Part shown: positions 23,744 through 37,400 of the stretch, in pieces
Layout: every line of letters starts with the position of its first letter
Position numbering within the stretch: the stretch's first letter is position 1
NCBI GenBank assembly: GCA_026724425.1
Contig: JAIUCV010000001.1
Location: 1,746,001 to 1,810,000 of the forward strand
Direction: 5' to 3'
Origin: Erythrophleum ivorense
Lineage: Eukaryota > Streptophyta > Magnoliopsida > Fabales > Fabaceae
DNA length: 64,000 nucleotides
Program-made: the position numbers and the translations under genes
Notes under the pieces: generated by a model
Seen by the model: only the letters and a program-made list of their open reading frames with translations
Databases searched by the model: none
What the model was told of the DNA's origin: nothing

Positions 23744-26700
23744 CACTACAAAAAAAGAAATAATGTTTTCTTGTAGTATTTTTCCTTTAAAAAAACCTAA
23801 AAATCCATGAAAAAAGATATTCTTACAAAAATTCTCACATATTTTGGGTTATGAAAAAAAAAGGCATCGGAATTCAAAATTCTCATAAAAATTTTTCGTG
23901 AGAAAATCTTCTCAAAAAACAATTCCATGAGAAAAAATTATTCAGAAGTTGTGGTTTACTCTCAGTATTTCTCGTGGAATAATTCCACGAGAAAACTTAG
24001 TGAGAAATTTCTTGCAATATAAATTTATGAGAAATCAAAAATTTATTGTTTTAGTATCTCATGGATTTTCTCACAGAATTTCTCGTGGAAAAATTTTACG
24101 AGCAAGTTATAAATTTCTCACAATTATTTATTGAGAAAAGTTAAGAAAATTTCGTATTTCTAGCTTCCTAAAAAAAATTCTATGAGAAATTGTAAATTTT
24201 TGTTATAAGCATAACATTTATACATCAACTCCTATTTAAACAAGTGAAACTTACTTAAATAGTCAATAAGTTCAATTCATGAATTCATTCAACCAATAAC
24301 AAAGTTATGATAATAACAGACACAATTTAATAAATATGAATTAAAAATATCATAAAATACATTAAAGCTAAGACAAATATGTGCTTAAATCATATAGCTA
24401 CAAATCATAAATTGATAATAATGTCACATAAATAATAGTCCTATAATCACCCTTCATCATCCTTATCCTTAGCATTATCATCTTCATCGGCATCATCATC
24501 GCATCATCATAAGTGCGTTAAGGTTGGAAAGTGTCATCTCTCTTAATGCCTATACTTATATGAGACATATGAGACACAATCTGTTTCGTGAAGGCTTTTA
24601 TCTTGTTGTTGGGAGTTTTTTACATCTTGGCAAGATTTGTTTCATAAATTTAGATTTATTTTAATAGTTTATCCTCTAATTTCTTTTCAAATGACTATTT
24701 TTCCTCATAGATTTTGGCTTGTTTTAATAGTTTTTCCTTTGTCTGCATTAATCTAGCACCATGCTTGTTTACATTTGTTTATTAATTAATTACCACAAAT
24801 GCTAGATGCACCTTCATGTCTGCACTCCTACTTTTTCTTTAAAGGCATGCATCTTTTCTTAATTCAATCATTCAATATTAAAAAGAAAAATAAATAAGCT
24901 AAAAAGTAATTAGAATGATAGAATCAATTGTGATATTTGGAACATAAAACTGTAGATTGATTTAATGATTGAAAATCTCATATTATTTCTTCTTCTTTTT
25001 TCTCCCTTTTTCACAACAAAGTCTCTGTTGTGGTTATTCAACTTGAAGCTACTTTTGATTATCAAATATCAACATAAAAATATAAATTTAAAATTAATTC
25101 ATATTAACTAGAATAATTATCATTCTATATTATTCTAAACTACTTGAAATAAAATAAAACAAATTTTACAACCATTAAGTCAACAAAAATAAAAAATCAT
25201 TATAGGCATTTTGTTTATAAATAAAATATTTAAAATCAATTTCACATTATAATCAACTACAAAAATATATCAACTTTAGCCAACTTCTTATCATTTTTTT
25301 TATTTTTATAATAATAGTGCTCAAATATAATCTTTAATATAATATTATATACATATAAGGATTAGATTATATTATTTTTTGAGCATAACCATATCAAATA
25401 ACATAAGTACCAAAACGTAGCTTTATAATGTCCTCTCCATATTATTCTTTTTGTTCAATAAAATGTTTATTTTTTATTATTTTGATTTAGATAGTGCACT
25501 TTAATGTTTTGTTGGTCAAGCATTTAAAAACAAAATTATTAAGTACTAGTACAAACAACTTTACCAAACTAAACTAATTACATAAAACAATATTTTTCTG
25601 CAATCCTTCTCAAATCAAACCAAAGTTCTTTTAAGAAATTTTAGCTATGATAGAAGCATGCACATAGTCCAATAATCCACTCTCAAAACTTTCCTCTCTT
25701 CAACTAGTTAGTATCCTCACGCATTGCATAGATGTTTGAATATTTTTGAAATATTGTACATATATATATATGTGAGATAAATAGAATTGATCACAAATTA
25801 ATTAATAAATGAACTAATATATATATATATATATATCCCTCTCTCTCAAATTTAAGAAACTAAAGTTGTTTTATTACCTAAATTCCTTTCTCAAAGGAAT
25901 GAATTGTTTCAAAATTAGTGTTTGCAAATATATCTTATGATATTAATGTTTTCCTTGAGTAAATAAAAGGTATGAGAATTATAATGGAATTGTTATATCC
26001 AAAATAAGGAAGATGATGACAGGAAGTCAGGGAAATTAGGGAAACAACATAAAACCCACTAGATCACGTGGAGAGTGATGGCAAGAAAGATGAAATCACA
26101 TTGGAAAAGATGAAACAAGGAATGGATGAAGGAGAGCTCACCTTGAGCTTATAAGATGAAGCAACTTGCAATGGAGGGAAGGAAGAGCTATGGTGAGTGG
26201 TTGGATGTCCTCGATTGCGGCACAACACTTGGACAGTGGAAGAAGTGGAAGATCTACCCCAAGAAGCCCAAATCTATAGACAAAGAGAATAAAAGTAGGA
26301 AATAGTGGTTGTGTCTTGGGTTTTCTGCAAAAGGTGGGATAGGTCAAGTGATTTTTTGCAAAAATTTCTCATGAGAAATTCTATGAGAAAGTACTTAAAA
26401 CTCTCTCCATGCAATAATAATGTGAGAAGATTTTCTCACGATAATATTCCATAAGAATCACGGCATTTTCTCATAGAATATTTTTATGAGAAATTTTTTG
26501 ACACTATTAAAAATAAAAACTATTAAAATTTTATTTTTTCATGATAATTTATTGTGAGAAAAAAAATAAATTTAGCAAATTTTTATTTCACACAAATAAT
26601 TGTGATAATGACTTTTATTTTTCCTCCAAAATTAGGAATTTTTTTTTATAAATTTCTCACAATCTTTCTCACTTAATTATACAGTGAAAATTAAGAAAAA

Positions 26701-27110
26701 TATTGCAAATTTTTATTCTCACAGTAATTTAGTGTGACAATCTAATATTCCATATTCTCATACGTAAAAAATTGTGAGAATTCTCTTAAAAAAATTCTAT
26801 GAAAAAAATTTCAAGAATTCTCTCTCTTTTTCTCACGTATATTTTTTGTCAGAAATGTAAATATATTTTTTAATCTTTGTTTTTTATGAAAAGATACGGT
26901 GAGAATATATTCTTAACATATCACGACACTTTTATCATGATATTTCTCACCAAATTTTTATAAAAAATTTTCACAAAGGCATTCCTATAAAAATTTATTG
27001 TGAGAATATTATAAATATTAAGCATTATGACAATTTTTGCAAGAATTTTAATGAGAATTTCTCAAAAGAAAAAGAATTTTCAATGAGAAAATCATTAATT
27101 TCTTGTAATG
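23744..27110. mobile_element. CACTA (En/Spm) DNA transposon with AAT target duplication
   Basis: The left end starts CACTACAAAAAAAG at 23744. The right end finishes CTTGTAATG at 27110, whose reverse complement CATTACAAGAAA matches the CACTA terminus with one change near the tip. The 3-bp sequence AAT stands on both sides (23741-23743 and 27111-27113), which is the expected target duplication. Inside each end lie many subterminal repeats, such as TTTCTCGTGGAAT facing its complement at 23968-23994 and TGAGAAATT-type repeats from 26360 to 27100. The element is 3367 bp, with no intact transposase, so it is non-autonomous. Confidence 0.9.
24450..24840 (-). pseudogene. Possible transposase C-terminal remnant inside the CACTA element
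   Basis: On the minus strand, broken frames give a coiled-coil-like KLMQTKEKLLKQAKIYEEK-type stretch, then HMSHISIG. A stretch rich in aspartate codons follows (the many CATCAT triplets at 24453-24510). A coiled coil followed by an acidic tail is common at the C-terminus of CACTA-associated plant transposase proteins. The match is weak and full of stops, so it is only a suggestion. Confidence 0.3.
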
Positions 27111-27113
27111 AAT

Positions 27114-30100
27114 CAAAGGAGAAATTTTCTTCACATAGATCACAAATGGATCATCTTAAAGAGTTGGTCAAGTCATAAGTGTGAGTGCATAATGTCTAAT
27201 TAGATATATTATCAAATTTAAATCCAAGCCAAAGCTAGTTACTAGGATATTTAGAACTAACCTTCTATGCCATGTAGGGCCTGTTGGGCTTGAGACATAA
27301 TAGTATTATCACCAATCGAAACAGTGAAATATCTAGGAAACTATTTTTGTAGACAAATATATATTACTTTTTTTTTAAATAACAGAAGCATATATTGATT
27401 TTGCTACGGAGTACGGTGGATCTTGTGATACCGGGTTAAAGAATTGAAACTCAATGTTAATTTTGGGCCTTTCATATCTAAGATTTAATTTATGCGGATT
27501 TCTAATTGCATTAATAAAAGTGTTTTAATCTTGAGCCAATTAGTACGCCTATTTAGATTAGTCTAATTTCTCGATAAGTAATTCTGTACATTCAAGTTAT
27601 ATGTTCCACGATATTTGTTGCCTCAATTTCTATTTACTTTCCCAAAAGTATGGCTTGTTTAGTAGTGTTGATTTGTATTGAGCTCAGTAAAATCTTCTGG
27701 ATTCTATGACTTTGATGTCTGATTCAATGATATGTTTCCTTGACAACAAAATAAAAATAGAAGAAATTGATTTAGGACAAACCTTTTGATCTAGTTTTAT
27801 AAAGATTTTTTTTATCAATTTTATACATTCTTGGATCCTTAAGAAAAGCACATTCATATGCTATGATTTAATTGAAAAACTTAATAATAGAGTAAATATC
27901 TTTAAATTGAACGTGAATTATTTTCTATTAATGAAACAGAAAAATAGAGAAGATTGTTTTTTTCTTTTTTAATAGGAGGATTGTTATACTCAAGTTGTGC
28001 ATTAGATACATGTTGGATGTCACATGATAATTGCCAAACCGATTTCATTTTCAAGAGACATTTCAATGAAATTTGGTATGACTTTTCTTGATCACATTTG
28101 TTAAAATTCTTGTTACAGTGATTAATATAGTTATCATTCTCCACTTTCTGATTATGTCTAACAACCTATAAGAAATTAATAGTTCAATTCCCCCTTCTAG
28201 TTATTGAATATCCTCATCTTTTCATGTACCTAACAGCTTCAGAAAATCTTGTCCCAATTATATTGTAAATTTATTTCCTATTGGAAAACTTCAATAAATA
28301 AAAAGAAAATTTCATCAAACAACTAAAGGTATGATTTTATTGATGATTAATAGTATTTTTTTGTTTTGTAAGAGAATCTCATATTGGTTTTCCCTCTTTT
28401 AGATGGGAAGAAGTAGAGCAAGGCTCTGGGAATGAAAATTAACAAGCTCTTTGGAGAAGAAGAAGTTTCAATATCGATCCAACATGTCATTGGTTCATTA
28501 CCAAAGAGGAGTGGACCTATTGATATGTTTTAAATGCAGTGATGTACACTGAAACTGATGTCTTGATAGGACAAGGCAATAATAAATTACATGGAATAAT
28601 AATATGAGCTTGTTTTAAGAATTTGTGATCCATTTTGGTTTTCCTTTACTTCAATATTGTTCTCTATGCGTTTGGAAAATTTTGTGTTGGTTTGGTATAA
28701 ATGTGGAAAATTTTTTGCATACAAAGGGACACATACATATAAGGATTAAGATTGAATCCATATATAAATTTTATATGAGTTTTATGCGTATGGACACAAT
28801 CCTAATCATCACATGTATGTGTTTTGTGCATGTGTTTTATGCACAAAAAATTATAGGTACTTGCAAGGGTCAATAGTATAAAGATTAATGATATTGGTGT
28901 AATACATTAAATTTTTGTATCATTGACCCATATTAGTATTTTATTGATTCTCATTTGTGCGTGTGCGCGCACATGTTTTTTTTTTTCAAACACTTATTTG
29001 TGTATTATAAGTTTTATCATTTGCATAAAAAAACTAAACCATGTAATGAATGAACTTTTAATATTAGAAATTACTTTTCAATGTTAGTCGAACACTTTTA
29101 TCTATTTTTATTCAACTGCATATTGTTAATTGATATTCTAAAATTCGAACAGAAATAAGGAATAATTTATAATTTAATAGCTTAATTATAATTGAATCAA
29201 TATTAAATTATTTTTTAAATATGTATAAAAAATATATAATATATAAAATATTTTATAATTAAATTAACATGTATTATAAAATAATATTTAAAATAGATAT
29301 AAATACTTTAAACTATAAAAAATAGTTAAAATATTTTATATATGATAATAAATTTATTTGAAATGAATTGAGTAGAGTTCATAAAATATTAAAAATCTCT
29401 ATCAAAGAATGTTAAAATACTATTTTAATAAAAAGAACAAAAATCAATTTTTGATTAGGTCAATACTAAATTAATCATTCTTATTAGTTTTATTAGTTTT
29501 TGATCAATTTTTTCTTTAGTCAATTTTGAAGGTCAGTTGAACTGTTTTAATGACTAACTGACTAATTTTTTTAGTTTGATTGAGTATTTCAATCCAATTT
29601 TATAACCATGTGCAATAATTATTTGAATTGTTAAAATAAGTTTTTTAATTTTCTTACTTAATGAAATAGTTCTTTTAATCTCTTTTATTGATACTAATTT
29701 AAATAGTACATCATATATATTTTTTATCATTGATGTGATAAACTCTCATTCTTCTTAATGCAAGCATATCCACTATTTTTTTTTTTAAAGAAACACTCCC
29801 AATTTTGCACCAAATTTCAATAAAAAATGGACAAAAAGACTTAGAATATCACATTGAAAGATATATGTTTTGATTTTAAAAATTGAATTAGCTATTTGTA
29901 AGTCATTGAAAGCTTAAAGTTTCAAGGCATTATTTGCATTTTTCATTTAATTTTTTTTAGAAATTTGGTGATTTAAGTTTTGAAGAGAGAAAAAGACTAA
30001 ATTTAGATTCACTTATTTAAATAATTGATATTAGGTTGCTGCATAAAAATATCACATATGTACAAAATTCTTTTATTGAATAATTTAAATATGTGATGTT

Positions 30101-31270
30101 AATCTATAAAAATTATATTTTTATTAAATAATCTAAAAATAAAAGCTATAAAAATTATACCTATAACTTTGCAGAGAGAAAAACACATTGTAAAACTCTT
30201 ATAGTGTGGGGTTTATATTTTAAATAAGTTCTGCAAATATTATGTCTTTATTTTTTCTCTAGAATTAATACTATTAATTAAAAAAAATTAATAGAATATA
30301 AATCTACCTAGTCTTTCTCTTATAGAGAGAAGTTCTAAAGCGTAAGAGCAGAAAATGATAAGAAGCTTATAGGTAAAGGAGTATAAACATTTTTTGTTGG
30401 CCAAAAGCGTGTCAAAATTAAATTAGTTAAACTAAGTATAAATTAATTTAAATTACTTGAATTATACGTAAATCTCCTGGGAGCGTTTTAGTTATGTTTG
30501 GCCGCTAGACTAATGTTCGTATTAATTAGAAGCGTATATTGGACTTAGTCGGAGTTAAGTTTTATATTAAAAAATTAAATTAAATTAAATTAAATTTTGT
30601 ACATAATTTTCAATTTAACTTTTTAAAACGAAAATATTTTATTTCCATAATTCAATAATTCTTTTTTCAATTAATTTAATCTTTTGTTTATTAAATTAAC
30701 ATGATCTAACTAAATTATTGACCTAATCTAATTTAAAAGCTTACCTGGTTGTTAACTTATTATTTTTAGTTTTTTTAATATTAAACAAGATCATTTTATG
30801 ATATAAGGGTAGTTAGTCATATAAATATTTAAGTTAATATCTCAATTAAATTTATTTTAATGACTAAATTAATAGATGAAAAATTATTAAAAAATTAAAT
30901 TGAGAGACACTCTAATCTTAAAGGATTAAATTGATAATTTTATAATATAATTTATTCTAAAAATAGTATTAATTTTAAATTTAGTTTTTTAATGAATAAA
31001 ATTTAATTTTATTGAATATTTTGAAAGTAAATTCAATTTTTTAATTAAAATATATTATTATTTTATAGCGAATTTTATTGTTAATTCAATTGCATTAGCA
31101 TTTTACGAATATTAGAAAATAAGCAAGTTAGGGAAAAAAAAAGTAAAAAGAAAAAGAAAACCGATGAATAGTGAAAGACCGGAAAACACCCTGTCAAAGA
31201 CAACACACGAAGCAATGTCTACCAAATGGCCAAAAAAATAGATAAATAAAGAAATATCCACCAAAATCGA
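27114..31270. other. AT-rich intergenic DNA, no gene seen
   Basis: Very AT-rich, including ATTAA pentamer repeats near 30568-30595 and a GTGCGTGTGCGCGC tract at 28956. No coding region or RNA gene was recognised. Confidence 0.5.
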
Positions 31271-31450
31271 AGAAGTAATCAAAACTTCGAGAGTGTGGGC
31301 CATCACCATCATCCCCTCCGTTGCCAAAAGTCAATTTTACAATTCAATCCAATTCAAAAACGCCACCTACAACCTTGGGTCTTCTTCTCCGCAGTTCTGT
31401 CTGAGGACCCTGCAAGAAAAAAGAAGGAAACACAGCACAAGGAGAAGAAA
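31271..31450 (+). promoter_or_regulatory. EXO70A1 5' leader / proximal promoter
   Basis: Composition shifts here from AT-rich DNA to a mixed sequence with a TGGGCC motif at 31296. The EXO70A1 frame stays open upstream to an in-frame ATG at 31295, which would add 52 residues rich in His, Lys and Ser. EXO70 proteins are not known to carry such an extension, so this stretch is better read as 5' leader. The transcription start is not visible. Confidence 0.4.
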
Positions 31451-34400
31451 ATGGGAATGGCAATGGAGGGTGTTGATTCACTCAGTGAAAAAGCAGCCAT
31501 GATGAGAGAGTCGCTCCAGAAGAGCCAGACTATCACAGACAACGTAGTTACGATTCTGGGCTCCTTTGACCACCGTCTCTCTGCTCTTGAAACCGCCATG
31601 CGTCCAACCCAGGTTTTTTTTTCCCTTTTTTTTTTGCCTTTCTCATGCTTCATGTCTGTTTGTTTCTCAAAAAAATGTTGGGAAAGTTTAGTAACTGCGC
31701 TTGGGTTGAATTCAGCCTCAGTTTTTTACTTAGCCGCAGGGGAATTTTAGTTTTATCACCTGGGTTTTCGTTTTTGTTTGTTTTTAAAGCAACTAAAGCA
31801 CGGATCGGGTGGTTTGATGTAGTTGCTGTACTGTTCTTATCTTATTGTTCACTGTTGGATCCTCTATTGGGTTTGTACATTGCAGATTAGAACGCATTCT
31901 ATCCGGAAAGCTCATGAGAATATTGATAAGACTTTGAAGGCTGCAGAAGTTATATTGGCTCACTTCGATCAATATCGTCAGGTTGATTCTGTGGCTAGCA
32001 TTGTATTATACTAGCTTGTATGCTTAATTGTCACTGTCTGAGACTCTGAGTCAGGCTGTGATTTGTTTCCCACTTGATAGCCTTTTTGAACTTGTAACTA
32101 GGTATTGATGAATTAAAGTTCAAATACCTTTTCCCTCTTTTAGTGAACAAGGTGCCTAGTCGATTCAGGGTAAAACAATCCATATTTGGATATTCCATCT
32201 GTTTGGGTCATAATTTTCTTCCTTAGGCAACTGTCACGCTTCTTTCTTGGATTTTAAGCGCTTGAGGTTTCTAATTGTGTTCTTGTTTTAGCGACTGCTG
32301 ATTTCTATTGCAGCTTTCCTTCAATCTTTTCCGAGTGGGTGTATTTGTGCGTTATTTCTTTTGCTTTCATTATATGTAAATGCCAGAGGCCTGACTCTGT
32401 TCGCTCTAGTCAACTCAACTGCATTATGTATTAGGATGTAATTGTTTTGTTTTGTTTGTCTTTCCTGGAATAAAATTAATTTTTTCTCTCTTGATTCAGG
32501 CCTCATGTTCTAATACTGTAGACATTTTGTATGACAATTTTTTTTTTTCATGAACCCTCAACATCTTTAGAGATTGAAATGAACTCTCAACTGAGGGACA
32601 CATGCAGTTAGCACCTAGAGACTTTTAGGGTATGCTTGGATTGAGGAGAATGGAGGAGAAGGGAAGGGAATAGAAAGTTTAATTTAGATTTTCACCTTGG
32701 TTTATATTTAAATCTAATCTTTCTTTTTCCTAGAGTATGTTTAGGTTGAGGAAAATGGATGAGAAGGGAAAGAAAAAAAGATGTTTATCTAAGTTTAAAT
32801 AAAAGAAAATGTCTAAATAAAAACTTTCCTGGCCTTCTCTTCTCTACAGCCTATTTGGAATGCAAGGATTCGCAAAGGAAAATGGAAGGGAAGGAAATTT
32901 TTTTTTGTAATACCTATTTTGCCCTTGCAATCATTACTTAATCATTATTTAATACTATTTAAGGATAATAAAGTCATTTTGTATATTCAAAATCACCTTT
33001 TTTGTTTCCCTTTCCATTTCTATACCTAACTTTCTAGGTATCAAACGAGCATGAACTTCTCAATCCAAACATACACTTAAATTTTATTTTCCAGACAGTA
33101 GCCCCTGCCTTTATTATCGTATAATTTGTAGTATGATTGATTCAAGAGATTATAGATGAGGTAAAACATGTAACTAGGAAAAGCAATGCACTTTGATGTG
33201 TATAATTATTATTATAATAATATAGAGTTTTCAGAGGTAGAGGAATTCAAACACTAAGAGGAGTATGAATATAAATATACTATTCAAGAGTCTCTTAGAA
33301 TTTCCCTTAGCTATATATAGAACATTGGCTAAGGTAACTAGTTGGTATGATTTTCCAGTAATCTTCTTCAAACAAGCTGGCAATCATATATAAACAACTA
33401 AAATCATTGTTACATTATTACTGCCTGTCTTCCTACCCTGAGAGAGCACCAAATCAATATCAAGCATCAATAACTTTGTAGAAGATTTGAAGAACTTAGG
33501 AGCTGTTGGGTTGCATGAGGGAAAGGGAGAGGTAGAGGTAATCTTTTTGGCAATGCCTATTATGTCCTTGTTATCATTACTCAATAATGTTTGTCCTTTT
33601 TTATTACTTTTTTTAATGTGGAGATACGAGGGACATTTGCCATCCGTTTTATTCACATTCTCATTCCCTTTCTATTTCCATACCACACAATTCTGAGTAT
33701 CAAACGGCCTGTAAGGATTACATTATGTTATTAGTATTTATTCTGTACTGCGATCTAAATAAATCATTTGACCTTAGAACCAGCCTTAGACTTCCAAACC
33801 AGCCTTAGACTTCCAAATAAGCTTGTCTAGAATAAAGATGCCCCTGTCAGGAGAATGAGTCGAAAGCAAGAGAAAGTACTTACAAGAAAAAGTACTAATA
33901 AGTCAAAAATCGAAGGAAGTACTTGAAAGACTCAAGTCCAAATTCTCCTATCCAAATTGGAAGAAAATCTATGGAGTCTAAAAGCAAAAGAATGGATTGT
34001 AATTCTGGAAGGCTCCTGTCATTAAGATTTGTAAGAAAATGGAAGTTCCAATAGGCATTTGAGCCATGGAGAGAACACAAATTCTGGATGGGGGCATCAT
34101 GCAAATAAGATTATAAAGGCACAAAAAGGCCTCCATATAAGATATATTCGCCAACTAGGATCTTTCCGATGTTTGATGCATTGAACATCCTCCTTACATC
34201 ATCTTTGGAACAGAATTACCTTCTTGTCATTTTTGCAAGTTTCAGAAAATGGTTCTTTTAAAGAGGATAGGAAGGTTGCCTTTGATAAATATAAAGGAGG
34301 AGTGGAAAGGTCTTACGAGTTGATGTTTCATGTTTTCTTGTTCCCAGGAGCATGTCTTTTGTGCTTTTTGGAAAGGTATAGGAGGATTTCTTACCCTCTT

Positions 34401-37400
34401 ATTTTGTATATTCCTTTCCTTTTAATGATTTATTTGCTTCTCTTGAAAAAGATTGACAGCCTCTAAGAAATTAAAGTGCATATACTAAACACTATTAGAC
34501 ATTACTAGATAATACTTCACCGGGTCTTCAGACTTGCAATGAATTATTAGCTTGTGATCCTTTTGGTGACTACACTTCCAATGAAGGTCTTAAACTAAAT
34601 GGAACCATGCCTTTCTACTAGAAATCAACAAGAAGGAAGCTCTTCTTATTTCTGGATCAGGTAAGGAATAGAAAGAGAGGCTTATAGGTGCAGGAAACAT
34701 ATAGATCTAAGGGTCAAACCTAAAAGAGTCAAGTAAAGATAGGAGAGACACCAAGCAGAAGTTTCTCTGTATTAGAGGTTTTGAAGAAGAGAAAGTTCCA
34801 TAAGACATTAGAGGTACGCAAAATATAGCACCTACTGATGGGAGCATTATGCTAAGAGCCTAAGATTGAGTGGTGACAGAACTAATGGACCAAGCAAGGT
34901 TGTCAAGATCTAGATCTAAATCTTAAGATCATACAGTTTTACTCTCCCAAATAACATAGCTACCCTGATCTGATGAAAAATCTTAATCTTCCTGGATCTC
35001 AATAGGATCTCGATTTAAATCTTAAGATCTTGGATTTCCCGATCTTACCAATCTTGTGTTGTGTGGGATGGAAAGAAAATCATAAAATCAGCCTAAACCC
35101 TAAGTGATACACATTTATAGCCATTGCAACCCTAATTTATCTTCAACCTCATTTTTAAATGCTGACTGCCAGATATCATAGCACCATTCTAGCTGCAGCA
35201 AGGGGCATTTAGGCTGGAAAGAGGGTTTTTAAAGCTAACAGATAGTGGGATTTGGATCTTTGTTTTGTCATTCACCATTTGCATGCTTTTAAACCTAGTT
35301 TAGCAATTTCTTGTTATTGCTGCAAAGTGCTTTCTCCATTCTCATGCTCTGGGTCTTTGTATTTAAATTGTATATTGTTTTATTTCATATGTAATTTTGA
35401 TAGCATTATGCTTGTTTGTGACTTTTATATAAGTATATGTATATTTTTAATTGTTACTTTTTAAAGATAGGATCTTCATAGCCTTGACCCTATCTTTTTA
35501 GCCCCCTTTTTGATTTTGGGTAAGTTCTGAAACCATTCTCTGATTATACATTACTTTAGAAAACCCTATAATATTCTGATCCTCTGTGTATTTGGCATGG
35601 TTCTGGGTTTCTGAATGCTAGTCTAGGATCTTGACATGTATTCACACCAAATTATGTCTGAATTTTTCTTTTCTAACCAAAGACATTCTGTCAATGTGAA
35701 ACCTAACATCCCTCCTATCATGCCAACAACTTTAAACTCCTTGAGATTTGTCACACTGACCTGTTCACAAAGGTAATTTAATTGGAATTTTATTTCTTAG
35801 TTCTTACTCCTCCTTATTGGCTTCCCTCTCTCCACTTATCTTCTTCAACTGGAAATCTCTTTTTTTTTTGGGGGGGGGGGGGGGGAGCTAAAAAGGAGTT
35901 TGTACTTTTTCTTTTGTTATAGGTACCTATCCATGGTAGGGCCATTATATTATTTTAGGTAAAATACAGTTTATTATCTTGTGGTTTGGATCCTTTTCAC
36001 TTTGCAACCCTATGGTTCAAAAGTTGACATTTTGTTGTCCTGAGGTTTTCCTTGTTATACAACACTAACTTATGCTTTAAATCTATTAAATATCAAATGG
36101 AACTCCCCAAATTCTGATGTATTTCTTTAAATTTTTCTCAATTTCATCTAAGAAATATTCTTTGAACTAAGAATTTGGGGATGTGAGATTGAATGATTAG
36201 GCTAGAATTTGAGGATTTAGTATTTAGACAGTGTGGAGCTTGGTTGGGAAGAGAGGAATTAGAGATTTTGAGATGGAATAAGAGAGATTTGAGGAAATCA
36301 GGGATGTTACATTGAACACATCAGGTCAGAATTTGAGGATGGGGCAAGACTTTGGGAAGTGTAGAACTTGATTGGAAGAGAGGGTTTAGGGATTTTGAGA
36401 TGGAATTGAAAGAAATTTGGGGGGAATTGGGGATGGGCCAAGAAGTAGGGGAGTGTGGGGCTCTGTTGGAAAGAGAAGGATTGGGGATTTTGAGATAGAA
36501 TTAGGAGAAATAGGGGAATTATATAGGATTTGAGGATGAGGGAAGAATTGGGATGTGTGGGGCTTGGTTGGGAGAAAGGGGTTAAGGATTCTGAGATGAA
36601 ATTGAGAAATCCAGATAGGATTTGGGGATTTCCGTTTGATATTTACAGAGTCAAAGCGTAGAGTAGTTTTGTGCTAATGGAGCTAACCTTAAGGTAGTAA
36701 AATGTTTACTGTTGAAGCACAAGGTAACAAAGTGAAAATGGCCTTAACAACAGGATATTAAATTGTATTTTACCCAAATTTTTTTATCATCATTATATAA
36801 TTATCATGTTTATTATACATGTAGTCCTTTCATTTAATGCATTGCCAATGCTAGTTACATATATCCCTCAGATGCATAAGTGACTGCCTTAATCATGATA
36901 AAGACAGTTCATCTTTTGTTTTTCCCTTCCAAGTCATTTGGAATGTGCTCGTTTCCTATCTTGTTTGCTTGTATTGTTTTAAGTTTGTCAAGTGACTGTT
37001 TTTACCTATACACCTGGACACTGTACTTTAACAACTAGAGGAAATTTCTTCTATTCTTTGCATCATGAATCTTTTATATATATGTATATATATATATATA
37101 TATTATTTTTGCCTCATTTGCATGTTTTATTTGTGTTTAATATTGTCATTGATCAAATTTACAGGCAGAGACAAAAATACTTAGAGGGCCACATGAAAAC
37201 CTGGAGAACTATCTTGAAGCAATTGATAAGCTGAGAAGCAACATTCAGTTTTTTGGAAGTAAAAAGGGCTTTAAGAGCGGTGATGGTGTTGCCAACCATG
37301 CCAATAATTTGCTGGCTAAAGCTATTTCTAAACTAGAAGATGAGTTTAAGCAGCTATTATCATCTTACAGGTTTTTATTTCTTGGCTTAATGTTGTTGAT

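Noticed and set aside
28385..28600. Possible gene fragment (WEEVEQGSGNEN)
   Set aside because: Stops interrupt it and no family was recognised.
31295..31450. N-terminal extension of EXO70A1 from an upstream in-frame ATG
   Set aside because: The extra 52 residues look like translated leader, and EXO70 proteins are not known to carry such an extension. The start at 31451 fits the family.
33895..34104. Possible NB-LRR leucine-rich repeat fragment (minus strand, LPIWIGE)
   Set aside because: The LRR-like spacing is weak and covers too few residues to support a call.
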